In this document: piece by piece, positions 31,240 through 44,800 of the stretch
How the letters are laid out: every line of letters starts with the position of its first letter
Numbering within the stretch: position 1 is the stretch's first letter
NCBI GenBank assembly: GCA_006384855.1
Contig: VCJN01003004.1
Location: 62,001 to 126,000 of the forward strand
Length of the DNA stretch: 64,000 bases
Source of the DNA: Tetraselmis striata
Taxonomy: Eukaryota; Chlorophyta; Chlorodendrophyceae; Chlorodendrales; Chlorodendraceae
Direction: 5' to 3'
Notes under the pieces: generated by a model
Seen by the model: only the letters and a program-made list of their open reading frames with translations
What the model was told of the DNA's origin: nothing
Database searches by the model: none
Program-made: the position numbers and the translations under genes

Positions 31240-33559
31240 TGAAACTTGCAATCGAGTCTGGCTTTGCCAAACAGGGTGCGGAGGCTGTTTTACGCGTGAG
31301 AAACGCCATTTATGGCTAGGAAGGCTCAGCGAAAGGGGGGAAGGTCGGAGGAGGAGCCTGCAGACGGAAACGGGAGGGCGCTGCCATAGGCAGCGAGCTG
31401 GAAGATGGCAGACGAGCTGCTGGTTGCTGTCCTAAGTAGCTCCCCGGCCGGGAGCGCAGGACTCGTGGGCGATGGGGCAGCCCGAACTGAAACCTTATGG
31501 TACCGGCAACTTGACCGGTTGAAACCACCAACAAACCGCACGGGTCGCACTGGGATAGTTAAATTGTTGGGAAACCCCATAAACTAGTTTGTATCATTTC
31601 AAACTTGCAATCGAATCTGGTTTTGTTTTGGTTTACACGCGGTTCTTTCACGACTGCGGGCGTGGGCAGTCGGCAGGCTGCGAGACGAATAAGGCAGAAG
31701 ATGTCTTGAGTTGTAGTAGTAGGGTCTCGCGCCGAGAGGTTAGAACCTCGATCGATGCGCATGCGCAGAATGTACGCGGATGGGAGATGTTGACGGCGCG
31801 AACGCCGGCGCGACATAGGCCGGGCTTGTCGAGAAATCAAGGTGCCGTGTCTCAACGGCGTTGTGCTGCAACATGTGATGCCCGCCGTTTCGGCGTGCGA
31901 CACGAACCGGAATTGTAGGAACGGCCAAGTTGCCGACGAGTGCCCAGCAGAGCGGCACATGTACCAGTAGGACGAGCACGAGCTGCGCGCGCGGTGCGAA
32001 AGCGCGCCGCGTACAGCCAGGTGAAGTACGGTACGTTGTAAGCGACGCGACAATAACTAACTAACAATGCACTAGTACCGGCGAATCGGCAATTTACGTC
32101 ACAAAGGGTGGACACGCATCGGCCGCGAGATGACAACGGTGCACGGCCGCTGCCATCACCCGCGGCAGTCGTCCCGCCCCCTCGCATGAGGGGCGGCACC
32201 CGAAACGCACAATGCATCGGGGTGCGGGCACGCGGTACCAAGTGTGATTGTGTCGTGCCGGTTCTTATGTGTGTCGGGGTCGGCTGTCGGCGACGTCGCA
32301 AAAGACCCCCCGACTCATTGAGTTGTCGACGCGGGTCTCGCATCGCGTAGTAAGTGCAGTTAGGCGGCCGCCGCTCCTGCATCACGGACGGCTGCCGACC
32401 ACCTCACACGCCGAGGACCTACAATGACGCCACGAAATGCACAAGTCGCGTTAAGTGGCGGAGCTGCCCCCCAGCGGGCAACTCGTGTGGTCAGCAGAGA
32501 TGAGATGTCGAGACGTCGGAAACGAGTTTGCCGGCGTAGAGGCTATGGCAGCCTACGCCGGTCGGTAACGATGCCAGTGATGTCGGGGCGGGGGTGACGA
32601 CCAGGCGGCTGCTGCTGCTACACTAGCGACGGTCGCCGAGGTTCCACACTCGGAGTTGGACCGGGGTAGTTACGGCCACGACGAGACGTCGAGCACGACA
32701 GGTGGTGGAGCTGGATGGCCCCCGGGGGGCAGGTGCAGGTTGTCGTGGTCCTTGTGACGACGACGTTGCAGTAGGAGGCGTCGGATATGCGCCGGAACGA
32801 GCCGCGTTAACGCCTCCAATTGTGACCACAACAAACGTTGTTGTATCACGGTTCGGGCGAGGGCAACGAGCCCTCTCAAGGGGGCGCGGGAGGCCGGCGA
32901 CAAGCCGGGCGCCACGCCCGAGGACTGCGACACCGCCGCCATGACGGAGGAAGAGGAGAAGGCCCGCGAGGAGATGGAGGACTTGACCACCGTCGCCGAC
33001 CTCGACGAGGTCGTGGGCAGGATCCGGCGAGGGGACGGGTCGGGGCGCCCCGCTCCGACGGGACAAGGCGGCGCGGGGCGGGCGCTCACGCTCTTCACGG
33101 CCAGCCGGGCATGCAACGGCCAATGGAAGTGGGAGACCGGTTCGTCTACATCACGCAGGCGACGAAGAACTCCGCGGGCGGCGGCGGCCGCTTGAGGGCG
33201 AGCGGTTGTCCTCGGATGAGGTGGAACGAGCGTGCGACGCTTTGGGCATTGGTCCCCTGGCCGGTGCGGTTACTCGCGGCGGCGGATCAAGTTGGCCGGG
33301 GGAGAGGCGCGGCAGGGCGGCGAGGCGGCGGGCGCGCACGTGGGAGCTGGGCGGACACCAGGTGAAGCTCGGTAATGTGAGAGGGTAATCGCGGGCGACG
33401 AGGCAGGGCGGGCAAAGGGGCTGCGGTACACACAGAGCCGCCGAAGCGGCGACGATCAGCGGGCAGGGTCGTCGATTCCGGGACGGACCGGGAAAGGGGG
33501 CCCCTGAATTCCCGGTCCCCAGACCAACACACCCAGCTCGCTGCGGACGCGAATCTCGG
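31240..33559. other. spacer with old repeat pieces, no firm gene
   Basis: A 25-base motif, AAACTTGCAATCGA followed by a TCTGG variant, occurs twice (about 31243 and 31600), the second next to AAACTAGTTTG, which recalls the start of repeat A. It may be an older relative of the DIRS-like element. The plus frame 32941-33195 starts MTEEEEKAREEMEDLTTVAD, is acidic and then Arg/Gly-rich; nothing supports it as a gene beyond its length. Minus frames at 31559-33123 show no domain. Confidence 0.4.
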
Positions 33560-33789
33560 CACTAAGTGGCCGATGGGCGTGTACTTAGTGGCCTCCGCCC
33601 CCTACCTCAAGAACATCAACGCCGTAGACGCCTCAACCACGATGACGATTGCCCTCCGGACCATATACCCCGATCAGCATTACCCGCGTTTCCACCTCGA
33701 CACTACCCAAGGCCGGTAGGCTCGGACGCAGCTAAAGCCGCAACAGCGGCCCCCCGCCTTCCTAGACCGCCACATGTATGGCAAATACC

Positions 33790-34720
33790 ACTAGCAACGC
33801 CGGAATCCACTTCGATGATTGCACCAATCCCGTCCATACGACCTTTTGAAAGACGACACGACCCGAAATGCTTCACATACACCGACGGTACTCGTGTTCA
33901 CCGCGGCGGGGTGGTGGGAATCGGCGCCGGGGTTTACACTCCGGGCAATAAACCCATCGCACTGGGAGTGGACGCAGACGAACTCCGCCGCATTATCATC
34001 ATCGGAGCCGCACCGACCGCCATCTCGGTGGCACTGGGATCCGAGCTTCCGGAACACATCCTCGCATGCGGCGTTGTCTCCCTTCACCAATATGAATAGA
34101 ACGCATGATGTACCGCCCATACACCTTACGACACCACGCTCACAAAACATTACTCGAACACATCGTTCACCCACTCTGACAACGAGGAGCTGCCGAACTC
34201 CGGACCTTCCTCAGGAGAGTGAAAGCCCACATTGGGGTCGAGGACAATGAGCAAGCCGATACCACTGCCGGTGAAGTAGCCAACGGCACAACCCCGCCAG
34301 ACATCAATGCCGCCGTAGGCGCGACTCCCGAGACGGCCGACGACGTGCGGCGTATGCCCATGCCGAGGGGCGCCGACCCCAACCCCCACCCCACCCCCCA
34401 CACCCTGAAAACCTCCCTCCGGAAACACGCGAACGCCAATGTGGGCTGCGACGACCCCGACGGGACCGTGCACTTTCACCTCATATAGACTAGGCGTTGG
34501 CCAGCAAGGGTGCAATGCTACCGGACCTCGTCGCCCCCTTGGACGACATCACCACCTCGGAAAGAATCCACAGGCTGGAATTCATGTGGGGAAACACTCA
34601 AGCCGAATGGGACGGAAAGGCTAGCAGTCCTTCGCGTGCGGGAAAGGAGGAGAACACTTTAGCAACGGCCACATGGCAGCCAACTGCCCCACAAGGCCGG
34701 CCTTATTAAGACGGATAGAC
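33790..34720 (+). pseudogene. RNase H and zinc-knuckle remnant of a non-LTR retrotransposon
   Basis: The frame at about 33860-33950 has the RNase H start CFTYTDGTRVHRGGVVGIGA followed by GVYTPGNKP. The domain resumes in another frame at 34105-34330: YTLRHHAHKTLLEHIVHPL, a stop, then FLRRVKAHIGVEDNEQADTT with the terminal Asp. Around 34630-34700 a Cys/His stretch (CGKGGEHFSNGHMAANCPTR) resembles the zinc finger behind LINE reverse transcriptases. Stops and frameshifts make it dead. The composition is C/A-rich on the plus strand, unlike the host exons. Confidence 0.6.
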
Positions 34721-34995
34721 ACAGCATCACGCTTAAACTTCTCATTAGGGATCTGGAGATCATGAACGGCAGACGCTCGCAGCCACGTACTATCGACGGG
34801 CGCGGGCAACAAACATGTGGGCGACTTCTCCTCCCTTGCGAACCGATAAACCCTCATCTCCGACCTAACATACATAGTCCAACACACCGCCCCGTGAGTC
34901 AACAAAACCAACCGCCCGACGGACGCCCGCGAACGGGAAATCCAAGGTCCCAGCGCCGCCTAAGCACCAATCCGCATGCTCCCCGCGACCATGCT

Positions 34996-35016
34996 CCCCC
35001 CCCCCCCCCCCCCCCC
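34996..35016. repeat. poly-C run outside genes
   Basis: A run of about 21 C lies within the decayed retroelement zone. Confidence 0.95.
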
Positions 35017-35049
35017 ACCTCCGCCCAAAAAACTGCATGCGGGACGTAG

Positions 35050-36480
35050 TGCGCATCATCGGATTCGACTAGGACACGGCAGCCGAAACCATAAACCCTT
35101 GCTTGCAGCGATCCTGGAGCAGTCCAAAAAATACAGATAATCGAACTCAAAAACTTCATTGACCTCAATCATGCCGCCGTATATGCTCTCACCTACAACA
35201 AACACCGCCAACCCTTGCTTGATGAACGCACTCCGTAAACAAGGCTGGACGTGCCCGATTGAAATCATCCCCGTCACACTTAGCCGCAGCGTCACCGTGC
35301 TCAAAGTAAGTCACAATATGAGCCGTGCAACGCCTCGGACACGGTCCTCGGCCCAAAAACACAGCCCCAAGACACACCCGCTCCGCCCCCCAACGCCGCC
35401 GCGACCCGCCTCGGTACAAAACTTCAAAGACACTGACTCCATCCAACGGATGCATACACTCCTCCATCCGCATATCCCGACAATCCTTCAAACGCACTAT
35501 CACCAAACCCAATACCTCTAACAAACCTATCTCGCACACTCACCATTAAAAGCCACGCGTCAGCAAGACACCGCACACGACCCCCCGCCGCGGCAGGGTG
35601 GGGGGTGCAATACAGGTCGGTTGGAAGGAAGAGGGGCGCGGGCGAACATGAGGAAGGCCGGAAGCTGCATCCGTACTAACTAGGGGTTCCCACATCGGTT
35701 GGATACAACATGTCTTGAAAAAAACTCGACTTGTGCAGTGGAGAACAACAAGTCAGCACGTTGCGATTCAATTTCAATTTGCCTAGAGCATTTCTCCTGC
35801 CCGAGGAGCGCCTCATCGCGAGGCCAACCCTGCACGCAGGCGGGCCCAAGCACATGTAAGAAGACACCTTCCGGTCCTCCGACAATTAATACGTCGGCTA
35901 AACGTGCCGGCACCCGGACACGGAGCGAGAGAAATAACCGGCGAGTGAACATGGTGTTACTACTGTCTCGTGCAATGTCGCATAACACTAACATGCCATG
36001 ACGCCATCGAGTCGGGACATGCCAACGTTGCACCCGTACCCACGCAACCTTACTGCTCAAGCTATATGTAACCAAATATGAAGCGATTCGTGGCGGGTCG
36101 TGGCTGGATGAGGCAGCGGTTAACGCGGTTGATGGGACTCGGGACGGTTGGCTGGCGCGGGCGCGCTGCTCGTGTACCAATAGATGTACCAAAGATGTAC
36201 CAAAAGTGTACTAAAAAATTTATGAGCAACCCCTAACTCACCCCAAGCCGCGCGGTCAATCACCACGGCTTCGGATGATGTCAGAATCCAACCGGGATTG
36301 TGGGGCCTGAAAGCCCTGCCCCAGGGCTTCCCATCATGCATAGTTAGGGTGCGACAGGCTAAAGCCTTAGAATTTGGCGAAAAAAGATCTTGGCATGGTG
36401 TACCAAAACACCCCACGATGGTGACACATGTACCACCCATGCACCAACCGCACCCAAGTCACCCCGGCACTACACAAATT
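35050..36480. other. decayed retroelement zone, undetermined
   Basis: It continues the C/A-rich plus-strand composition of the neighbouring LINE remnants. The frames (35159-35521 +, 35680-36192 -) carry no motif I can name. It includes a TACCAA/GTACCA-rich stretch at 36170-36440. Confidence 0.4.
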
Positions 36481-37400
36481 CCCTCGCTCCTAATAATCCC
36501 AGCAACTCACTCTCACGGGCAACTAAGGTCGTGCTCCTCCACCATCCGACACCACGGTGATCGGGCTCAATGAAGTCGCATACCCCTTGACATTGCCATC
36601 ATTGCCGAGCGCCGTAACGCATCGACAGCATTCCTACACAACCTCAAAAGGAAATGGACCCACATCACAACACACCCAACATCCCTCTACGTATGCACCA
36701 AACGCCAAAGGCGCTGGACATATATGTGTCCGCGACATTACTACCGGCATCATCAAACTCCCCGTTCCCGCATTGCAAGCAGCAACAGAGACCATCCGCA
36801 TACAAGCAGACCCTCGTACCGCCACTGCCAATACATTGCACACCACCACCGGCAAGCCCGTAGTGCAGCCGAGTCGACCCCCCATTAGTTACACCTGCCC
36901 TCCGCGCACAACGCACACTCTTCATCGCCAGCCCGGCGCTCGCAAATGTTTTGTTGGGCACCGAGCTCTACATTTGGCTATCCAAAATGATGACCCCCAT
37001 GCTGCATAACTCGGAACGCGATGTTTTTGCAAGTCAGACCGACAAACCTTCCGCCCGCAATCGTCTTCGTCAACACGGCCATGGCGATGCATGGGATGAA
37101 CATGATGCCCCTATCAACACAACCCCCGAAGGCACATTCCTATCCAGCCATTCCCGATAGTGCGCCCTGTAGACCCACTCATGTACGCAACGCTTGAAAT
37201 TCGCCACATCCACAAATCTCCACGGCGATTCCAGTTTATTTCACATACCTACCTGTACTTTTTTTTTCGCCCCCGGGACAGGACTGGCACCAGTGAAACC
37301 CTTGCAGCGTCTCTACGGCGGCCGTTTAGGCATCAGCAATCCAGTTACGGAAAGCCCTGGGTAGGCGACGCTCCGTTATAGTCATTAAGCAAATTGCCGA
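36480..37400 (+). pseudogene. C-terminal reverse transcriptase remnant of a non-LTR element
   Basis: Fragments in several plus frames include ERRNASTAFLHNLKRKW near 36607. Near 37310-37380, LYGGRLGISNPVTESPG resembles the (L)GGLGI..P block just behind the RT domain in many LINE proteins. Multiple frameshifts are present. The assignment rests mostly on that block and on the neighbourhood. Confidence 0.4.
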
Positions 37401-37686
37401 AGCATTCTGCAAGACTAATTAGAGGCCAGTGACGGAATTTCCAACACTGTTGGATCACCGTCTAAAACACTGCCATCAAAATACCCGGCACTGACCACGA
37501 AAGGTCCGCCCTACCCGTTTGGGCGTCGGCCCATTCGAGTAATGCGAGTTGGGGCAAGCCCCAACCCGCGGAGCAAAGCATTTTGGGAGTGCGATACATG
37601 TGCAACAAAAAAGGCAATGTGAGGGAGGGCCCGATGCCATAGCTGGAAAAATTTCCCATTCCCAGTAAAATCCAGGGCGCCGTGAA

Positions 37687-37720
<34 letters not shown>
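37687..37720. repeat. 34-bp poly-G run
   Basis: This is the longest uninterrupted single-base run in the window. It lies in a spacer between LINE remnants of opposite orientation. Confidence 0.95.
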
Positions 37721-37724
<4 letters not shown>

Positions 37725-37773
37725 CAAAATAAAGGCAGTTAAGTCCTCAGGTGTTGCCGCAATAACCTGACTA

Positions 37774-38112
37774 CTAATAAAATCCCGGAACTAATAACCC
37801 AAAAGTATGACGGTGATACCCCCACCGCGGGCACTCCACCAACACATGTTCGATAGTCTCAGATTCCCCTCCGCCACATGCAGGGCAGTGTTCGCGGAAC
37901 CGCTCGGGTATTTCATGAATCCGGGCCAATCGGCGGGCAGTGGGAAATACTCGGGTGCGTAATTGTATCACAATGTGCAACCCGGCTACAACCCCCGCGG
38001 GGACACCCACACTGTACTGTGGCAACGGGTTTGACGCATAAGACGCCTGGACATACATACCCCAGGTGTTATTGCGTGCTAACGATGCCGACGATTCGTA
38101 ACGCGCCCACAC
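37774..38112 (-). pseudogene. zinc-finger (zf-RVT-like) remnant of a non-LTR retrotransposon
   Basis: The minus frame of 112 codons reads LRTRVFPTARRLARIHEI, then HCPACGGGESETIEHVLVEC followed by PRW. The CPxC...EHVL..CP pattern is the zinc-binding region found behind LINE reverse transcriptases. No RT is attached upstream, so the copy is a fragment. Confidence 0.65.
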
Positions 38113-39345
38113 CGATGCCTTTACTAGTTTAGCGGCATCGCGCGCGGCTAGTGACCTCCACTCAAGTGGAAGGTGCGCCCCCTCACCTAGCCATCAGCTA
38201 GACATCAGGGGTAAAAACACAAACCAACGACCGCGGTCCACTGCTGGTCACTATTTCTCGTTGCTCGCTTGTCCAGGCCCACAATCGAGGACCGTGATGG
38301 TAAAACGTCGCAAAAGGTACCTAGCGCGTTTCCCCATCACTCATCAATTTCGGAAGAATGATAGAGAATCTGCTCCATCGACCTCATCAAGTCATCAACT
38401 CATTATGGTGTGTCGAAGCTGATTATGACTACGGGTATGTGCCTACGACGCACGCCTCGTCGTCGCAGGGATAGCTGCTGGTGAGCCAAAGGGGTGGGTG
38501 TACCTGGGTGGCATGTGAGCTCCAATGGCGGGATGTAGCACGAAACAGTGCTAGTGGTGATGTCTGCGCCATAGGCATTATTTCCAATGTCCGTGGCAAT
38601 CACAACCTCATCCTAAAGTATTGTATTATATCCCAGGTGATTTGCTTATTTCTGAATAAGAAGCTTGAGTTACTGCACTGCAGCCCGTTTTCGGCCCGTA
38701 TGCCAGGCTGCAGTGCCGTACTTGCTGCAGCCCAAGTGCCCAGCCCTGGATACAATAATGTTATAATCACAAATCATAGAAAGGATACGGGAATACGGGT
38801 ACTACACCCAGTATATTAGGGACCTGGCCTTCAGAGGGCTGCATGCGCTGCTACTCGCTCTGCAGTAGTGGACCTCCCTGGATAGGGGGCGTCAACTATT
38901 TCGAAGATGGAGGTGACTGGCGGGGTATAATGTATACTCGCGCCGCTAGAAGGCATGAAAAACGTGTACGACTGGTGACGATACAATACGATTACTATGA
39001 TGATTATGATAAAACTGCATCGAGCAGTGCAGCCTACCCGAGGTAATATATGGACATGGCGCTAGTGCCAAGCCTATAGCGTCTAATAGCTACAGCTATC
39101 ACGGACGAATTGCAAATGTTCCATGTAGGCAACCTACCTCAACCCGAGAACTCGTGATTAGTCATTTTGCTTCTTGTGGGTGCGCCGGCACCCGTATTTT
39201 ACTTACTACAGACTCGGGAGAGAGATCTGACAGAGGCGTACCCGCACATATACATAAGCAGCGGGTGCCCAGGCGCCTATATGATAATAATACTCCGCGA
39301 CATATTCTCCAAATTGGCCCTCCAACCACCTACAACTGCATGTAG

Positions 39346-39376
<31 letters not shown>

Positions 39377-40640
39377 GCTGGTCCCGGGGTCAGATAGTAA
39401 GTGGGTCCCAAAAAGACTAATTGGGGACCTCCGGGAAAGACCCGACAATTCCCATCAAACTCGGCCAAAACCCCTCAGGGTACCAAATCCCAAATCTCAA
39501 ATTTCTCTCTCTCTCTCTCTCCTCAAATTGGCCAGCATGCTAGCTAGCAGAAGGACATTCGCTATAGTTCCGCTAAATGTTCATATCTGTTTGACGTCCG
39601 ACAGGCAGGGGAGATTTTTACCAGCAGTATGCATGCGTATTCCCGAGCCGGGCAGCCGTCGATATGAACGGTAATTATCGAGAAGAGCGGCGGGGGCTGC
39701 ATGATGGGGGCGGGATTGCATGGCTCTAATCTTGAGCGATCGATAGATACTCATTCGCGGGAAGTGGTTCAGTTGGCAGTCACACGCTGAGGGAGGAAAA
39801 GAGCTCTGCGAGCGTCCTTACAGTCGCCTCTGCCCCCGCCGCCCCATCAGGGCTCCAGTCTGCGTTGCGGCGGGGCATGCGGGGCAGGCACAGCGTCCAG
39901 CGCTACACACAGCGGAGAGGACACATCGTTGGGGCGCTTGACAGCCGCTAGCTGCTCGTCGCCGCAATCATGAATGGCCCGGGGGCAGTGGGAGGAAGGA
40001 GGGCGGTCGTCCTGGCGCGCCAGCAGGCTCTGGACCTCCTCCGGGTGTCGATGCCAATGCCAAGGTGAGCTGAGAGGCGTGTCTTCGCGCCTCGCAGGGC
40101 TGCCTTCCGGGATTCCTGGAAATGTCAGGATAACTGCACGAGGCCGCAGTGGTAGGGCGGGAGGGAGGGCGCTCTAGCCTGCGTCTTGGGTCTGCAGCAA
40201 ATATCCGCACGCAAAGCTCAGAATGATCCGGCTTTTCGGAGGAGAGCGGAGCCGCAGTTCGACCCTGGGTAGCTGACACCCCGCTCCGGGCACCAAGCGT
40301 TCTCAACCCGGAACACAACCTCAGCACCCCACCATTGAATCACCAGCTTCACGGGGTGTCAAAGCTGAAGAATGGTTTTCGCAGCATCGAGACGGGTCTC
40401 TGGGCAGTGTCCGTGCCGCACTCATAGTTTCATAAACCAGTCCAACATGGATACATGGTCTGTCTTGGAGGGGGGAGGGGGTCAAAATGAAAAGTATAGA
40501 TTGCGAACCTCACATACATTTAAAAAACGCGAAAATGTGATATATATAATAATATATGTAGCGCAGTCTCACGCTTTATTACACACCGAATTGTTATATG
40601 GTTACGTGAGCTAGCTGCAAAAGGCGATCAGGAAGCCACC
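38113..40640. other. spacer, no supported gene
   Basis: There are CT microsatellites at about 39347-39375 and 39505-39521, an AT-rich part near 38960-39010, and GC-rich non-coding sequence at 39790-40200. I see no domain-bearing frame. Confidence 0.5.
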
Positions 40641-40815
40641 CGAAAAGGAAATAGGAAACGTCCACTACACCGAATTCTTCATTGCCGCTCTAATTAAACG
40701 CATGGATAGACGTACTGCCATGATGCGGCGTGGGCGCTACGCAGCGTGGCAGTGGACGTTCGCTGTTTTCTGGTGATGGTGTTTTTGGCACACCTGGCTG
40801 CGCGCCGCTGGGGCT

Positions 40816-41034
40816 GTGTACCAGGTTCGCGCCACCGCTGGCACTGCGGGCGGCGACAGCGTGGGAAGGCGCCGCATCCTCAACAAAGAGCGGACGGGCA
40901 ACGCGGCACGCTCGCACGCCATGCTGACACGGCGGACCAAGCCCGGCATCCAGGGCTTTAGGGCTTCTGCTGTAAAACCCTCCGTCCAGGAGCGAGCCGC
41001 CCTTAGTGAATTCATTAAGGGTTTGCGGTCTTAG
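40816..41034 (+). CDS. probable last exon of an unrecognised gene, convergent with YAK1
   Basis: Behind a plausible acceptor (GCTGTGTACCAG, about 40823) the frame reads GGDSVGRRRILNKERTGNAA, then LTRRTKPGIQGFRASAVKPS and ERAALSEFIKGLRS to a TAG at 41034. It is strongly basic and non-repetitive, with codon use like the neighbouring genes. An upstream exon could lie around 40690-40815 but is not resolved. No family is recognised. It ends about 170 bases from the YAK1 stop on the other strand. Confidence 0.35.
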   Translation: MYQVRATAGTAGGDSVGRRRILNKERTGNAARSHAMLTRRTKPGIQGFRASAVKPSVQERAALSEFIKGLRS

Positions 41035-41206
41035 GGTCTGTCAGAAGACCTTCATCCGATCGGGAGGCAGCCACCAACTACAGGTACAGGTACACTGGTG
41101 GGCAAGCCATGCATCCTGCTAGGGCACAAGCCCTAAATCTAAATCGAGTCGCCCTTATTGAGGAGGGCCGCCCGCGTCGAGTCGACCTCGGCCGACTCCT
41201 CGTCCG

Positions 41207-41794
41207 TCACCGCCGGTTATTATCACTGCCGCTCGTCGTCGTGCGGCATGGCGGCGGCGGGGACCGACGCTCCAGCGGGGGCGGTACAGCAGCGCTAGTG
41301 TTGACGTCCGCGGTGCCGGGCGCCGGCGGGCCTGAGGGGGCCGGGTGCCATCGGGGCGGGTCGGCAGCGGGGGAGGCGCCAGAGGGCGGCCAAGCCGGCA
41401 CCGCGCCGCTCCCCTCGGCTCCCGGAGCCGCCGACTCGCCGAGCTGGGAGGGCTCCAGCGCAAGCGTGCCCATCTGGTGCAGCGACAGCCGCAGCGCCTG
41501 CGACTCCGAGGCCACGCCCCCGCTGCCGTGAGAGCCGATGTCCGGCTGGTGCTCCGACGAGGCGGCGGAGTCCTCGATAAGCTGGTCATCACTGCGCCGC
41601 CGGCAGACAAGGCACAGTGCTCAGCGGCGCAATTCAGCTGGAATCCAGGGCCGCTTAGTCTAGCGGGGGGCTCAGTCATATTAAAACGAAGCAAACGATC
41701 TTCGGGAACGGAGCGGCGGCTGTGCTCGTCGGCACTGAGCGGGGAAAAAGCGCAAAGAAAGCATCCCTCGCGGAACGGCTCTAACCTTATCTAG

Positions 41795-41825
<31 letters not shown>

Positions 41826-44800
41826 CCCCCTCTCCTTGCTATATTCATGTGGTTGCAGTTGCATGTGGTATCCTGGGGCCGTCATGTGCCCCAGCTGAAA
41901 AGCTTACTGCGAGTTGGCGACGCGCAACTTTCGTCAGAGTAGGCTGGCTTGCTGGCTGGCGTAGTAGCCCTGACGAACCAGTGTCGGCCATTTCTCTTGG
42001 CTCGTTAGCATACGAGAGAATGTCACTCGGTGAATACTAAGTCATGGGACTTGTGGCGCTATTCGACCGAAAACGGCACGAAAGACGATGACATAAAGGA
42101 CGAGGCGCTACCAAGCTGGTCCTCATTCAGCGGGAAAACTACTATTGGACTGCCATATTTACCGGCTCAGATTGTGCTCCGAAACCATAATTGCGGCCTG
42201 TGCATTGTGTGTGGGTGGGAAACGAAACAAGCGCATACCTGAACCAGGGGAGGTAGTCCGAGGGGTCGCCGGCCTCGGGGGAGGCGCTGTCCTGTAGGCT
42301 ATCCTCCAGCAGCAGCTCCTCCGGCGGGGTAGGCTGCTCCCCAGTTGAGGAGCGTGGGGGGCGGGGTGCGGGGATGGGCGCGGACGGCAGCGACCCGCCC
42401 ATGCCGGAGTGGCTCGAGCCGGCGCCGGCCGAGCCGGCAAGCGGGTGGTCGGGGGGCTCGAAGGCCACGCGGCGCCCGCTGCTGCCGGCGGAGGCGACGG
42501 GCATGGTGCCAAAACCCTCGCCGGGGCGCCAACTTCCGCCGGCCGAGTACGGCGGCCCCGGCTGGCCGTCCTGGCTTCCGCGAGAGCGGCCGAGCGAGCC
42601 GGAGGCAGAGCTGAGCCCTGAGCTGTTGAGCTGGTGGCTCTGCGCGGCCCTTGCAGCGTTGGCGGCGGCCATCGCGGCGCCCAGCGGGCTGTGCGCGGCG
42701 CCGTACGACATGGCCATCGCGGCGCCGCCGCTGCCCAGGGATCCGACGGGCGAGTGGCGCTCCCCGTAGCTGCTGCCCATGCCCGGCGCCGGCACGTGGA
42801 TGTTGCCGCTAAAGTTGCCGCTGCTGGCCTGCTGGAACGCTGCCTGCGCCGCGGCTTGCGCCACCTGGTGGGGCGAGTAGTGGCTGTTGCGGGCCGCCAT
42901 GGCCGCGGCGATCGAGGCGGCGCTCATGGCCTGGTGCGACCCGCTCAAGCTGCCAAAGCCCTGCTGCGGATAAGCATAAAACACCGGCGGTCAGCGGGGA
43001 ACGACAAATCATGTCGCGTACTTGAACCCTTTCACTTCGCATCCAGGGTGCAACCTTGGGGTAAAAACGCACTCCACAGTCAAGCTCTAACAATGCTTAT
43101 TGTGCCGTCCCTCATATCAAGGTACCCTTACATAATAAAGTCTGGCGCCTCTCAAACAACAAAGCTGTAGGCATAATTCGAGACTAACATTCAATAAGAC
43201 AGATGGCCGTGTTCACGCACACGGAAATGTCGTCTGCGGGGGTCTTTAGAATGATTGATTGTTTCACCAGAACGCGGTGTGACTTCCGTTGTGCATTATT
43301 TGGTGGCTTATTCTTTTTGACATTTTCAGGTTTCATCCTCTTTGTAAGGGGGTCGAAACCAATCACCACGCGAGCTTGAGGTGTGTTTGCGGGTCATTGG
43401 GCGACTTGTGAGGTTAGGGCTAGGGAGTGGGGAGAACTTCCCACCTCACAAGGGGAATGAAAGCTGAGGATAGTTGGGGGGGGGGGGGGGGGGGGGGGGA
43501 GATAATCAATCAATGCCGACGAGCAGGCAGGTGGTTCCGGGGTGAGGGGATGGGGTGGCACGCGGCTTGCCTGTTGGTAGGGTTGCGCGCCCCCAAACTG
43601 CCCGTGCGGCGAGGTGGAGTAGCCGGCAAAGCCGGCCTGCGGGGCGCTGCGCCCGAGCGCCTGCACCGCCGCAGCGTGAGCGATGGCGGAGTGGTAGCTG
43701 TGGAAGCCCATCATGGGCTGCGGCCCCAGCGAGGAGCTAGGGCTGACCAGCGGGTGCGAGCCGGAGGGGGGGCGCCCCGTGCCGCCGTCGCTGCTGCGTG
43801 GGGCGGGGATGGCCGTGGCTGCAGGGCAACAGGTGGTTCAGTGACAGAGGAGAGGGAGCCAGTGGACGCGGGCTGGTCGGTTGGACCCCCCCTCCCGGAG
43901 CGTCCCGCGGCTAAAAAGGCCCTAGCCTTGGTTGCTGATACCTGGGTAGCCCTGCAAAGTATACACGTATACATGCACGCCATCTCGAGGCGGCATCCGC
44001 AGGACCAGCGGCCTACGGCATGCTTTCTTTGAGTTGGCAAAGCCTCGGTCTAGTGTTGGAGTGCCATTGCAGATGGACATCCTAGCAGAGACCGCGATCT
44101 TATCCATGTCATATGTGCCAAGAATACAGCTATCGGAATGCGGGTGAAGACTTTCATGGTGTGGCCGAGGTTTTATGTATAAACATGGCGAGCACTGGCG
44201 GCGGGGATGTGAAAGCAGTACCGGCGTGCCAATCAAAGATACCGTTGTGGTAAAGGCAATTCCGCGTTACTGTTGGCCTTCGATAAGTCACTGGGGGGCA
44301 GAGATGCCGGCGTGCCTCCTGAGAATTCATGTCATGAATGGGTGTTGGGGGGACGGCTATGGCGCGCGCACCTCCGGCCATGGGCACCGGCGCTGCCCGT
44401 GCTGGCGGAGGTGGCGGCGGCGGCTGAGCCCCCGCCAGCAGGCTGCCTGGCTGGCTGCCCTGGCCGCCCGAGGCGTAGCTGCCGCCGGCCATGGGGCTCA
44501 GGCGCGGGCTCATCTGGCTGATGGCCGCCATCGCCGCGGCGTGCGCGTGCATCTGCACCATCGCGGGGCTGCCGGGCATGGCCCAGCTGCCTGGCAGGCC
44601 GCCCAAGCTGTTCCCCAGGCTGGACGCGTGCCCCATGCTGCCCGCCGTCGCGACAGCGCCGCTGCTGGCGCCCCAGCTGCCGGGCGCCCAGCTGCCGGCG
44701 TACAGCCCGTTGTGGTGCGGCGCGGGCGCGGGGTGCGAGGGGCTGCCGCCCGGGATCTGCAGCGGCGACGTCCGCAGGGAGGTGGCGGTGATGGACGGGG

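Noticed and set aside
32838..33365. Plus-strand 175-aa and 84-aa frames
   Set aside because: Overlapping frames on both strands in GC-rich DNA with no domain; the acidic start MTEEEEKAREEME is suggestive but not enough.
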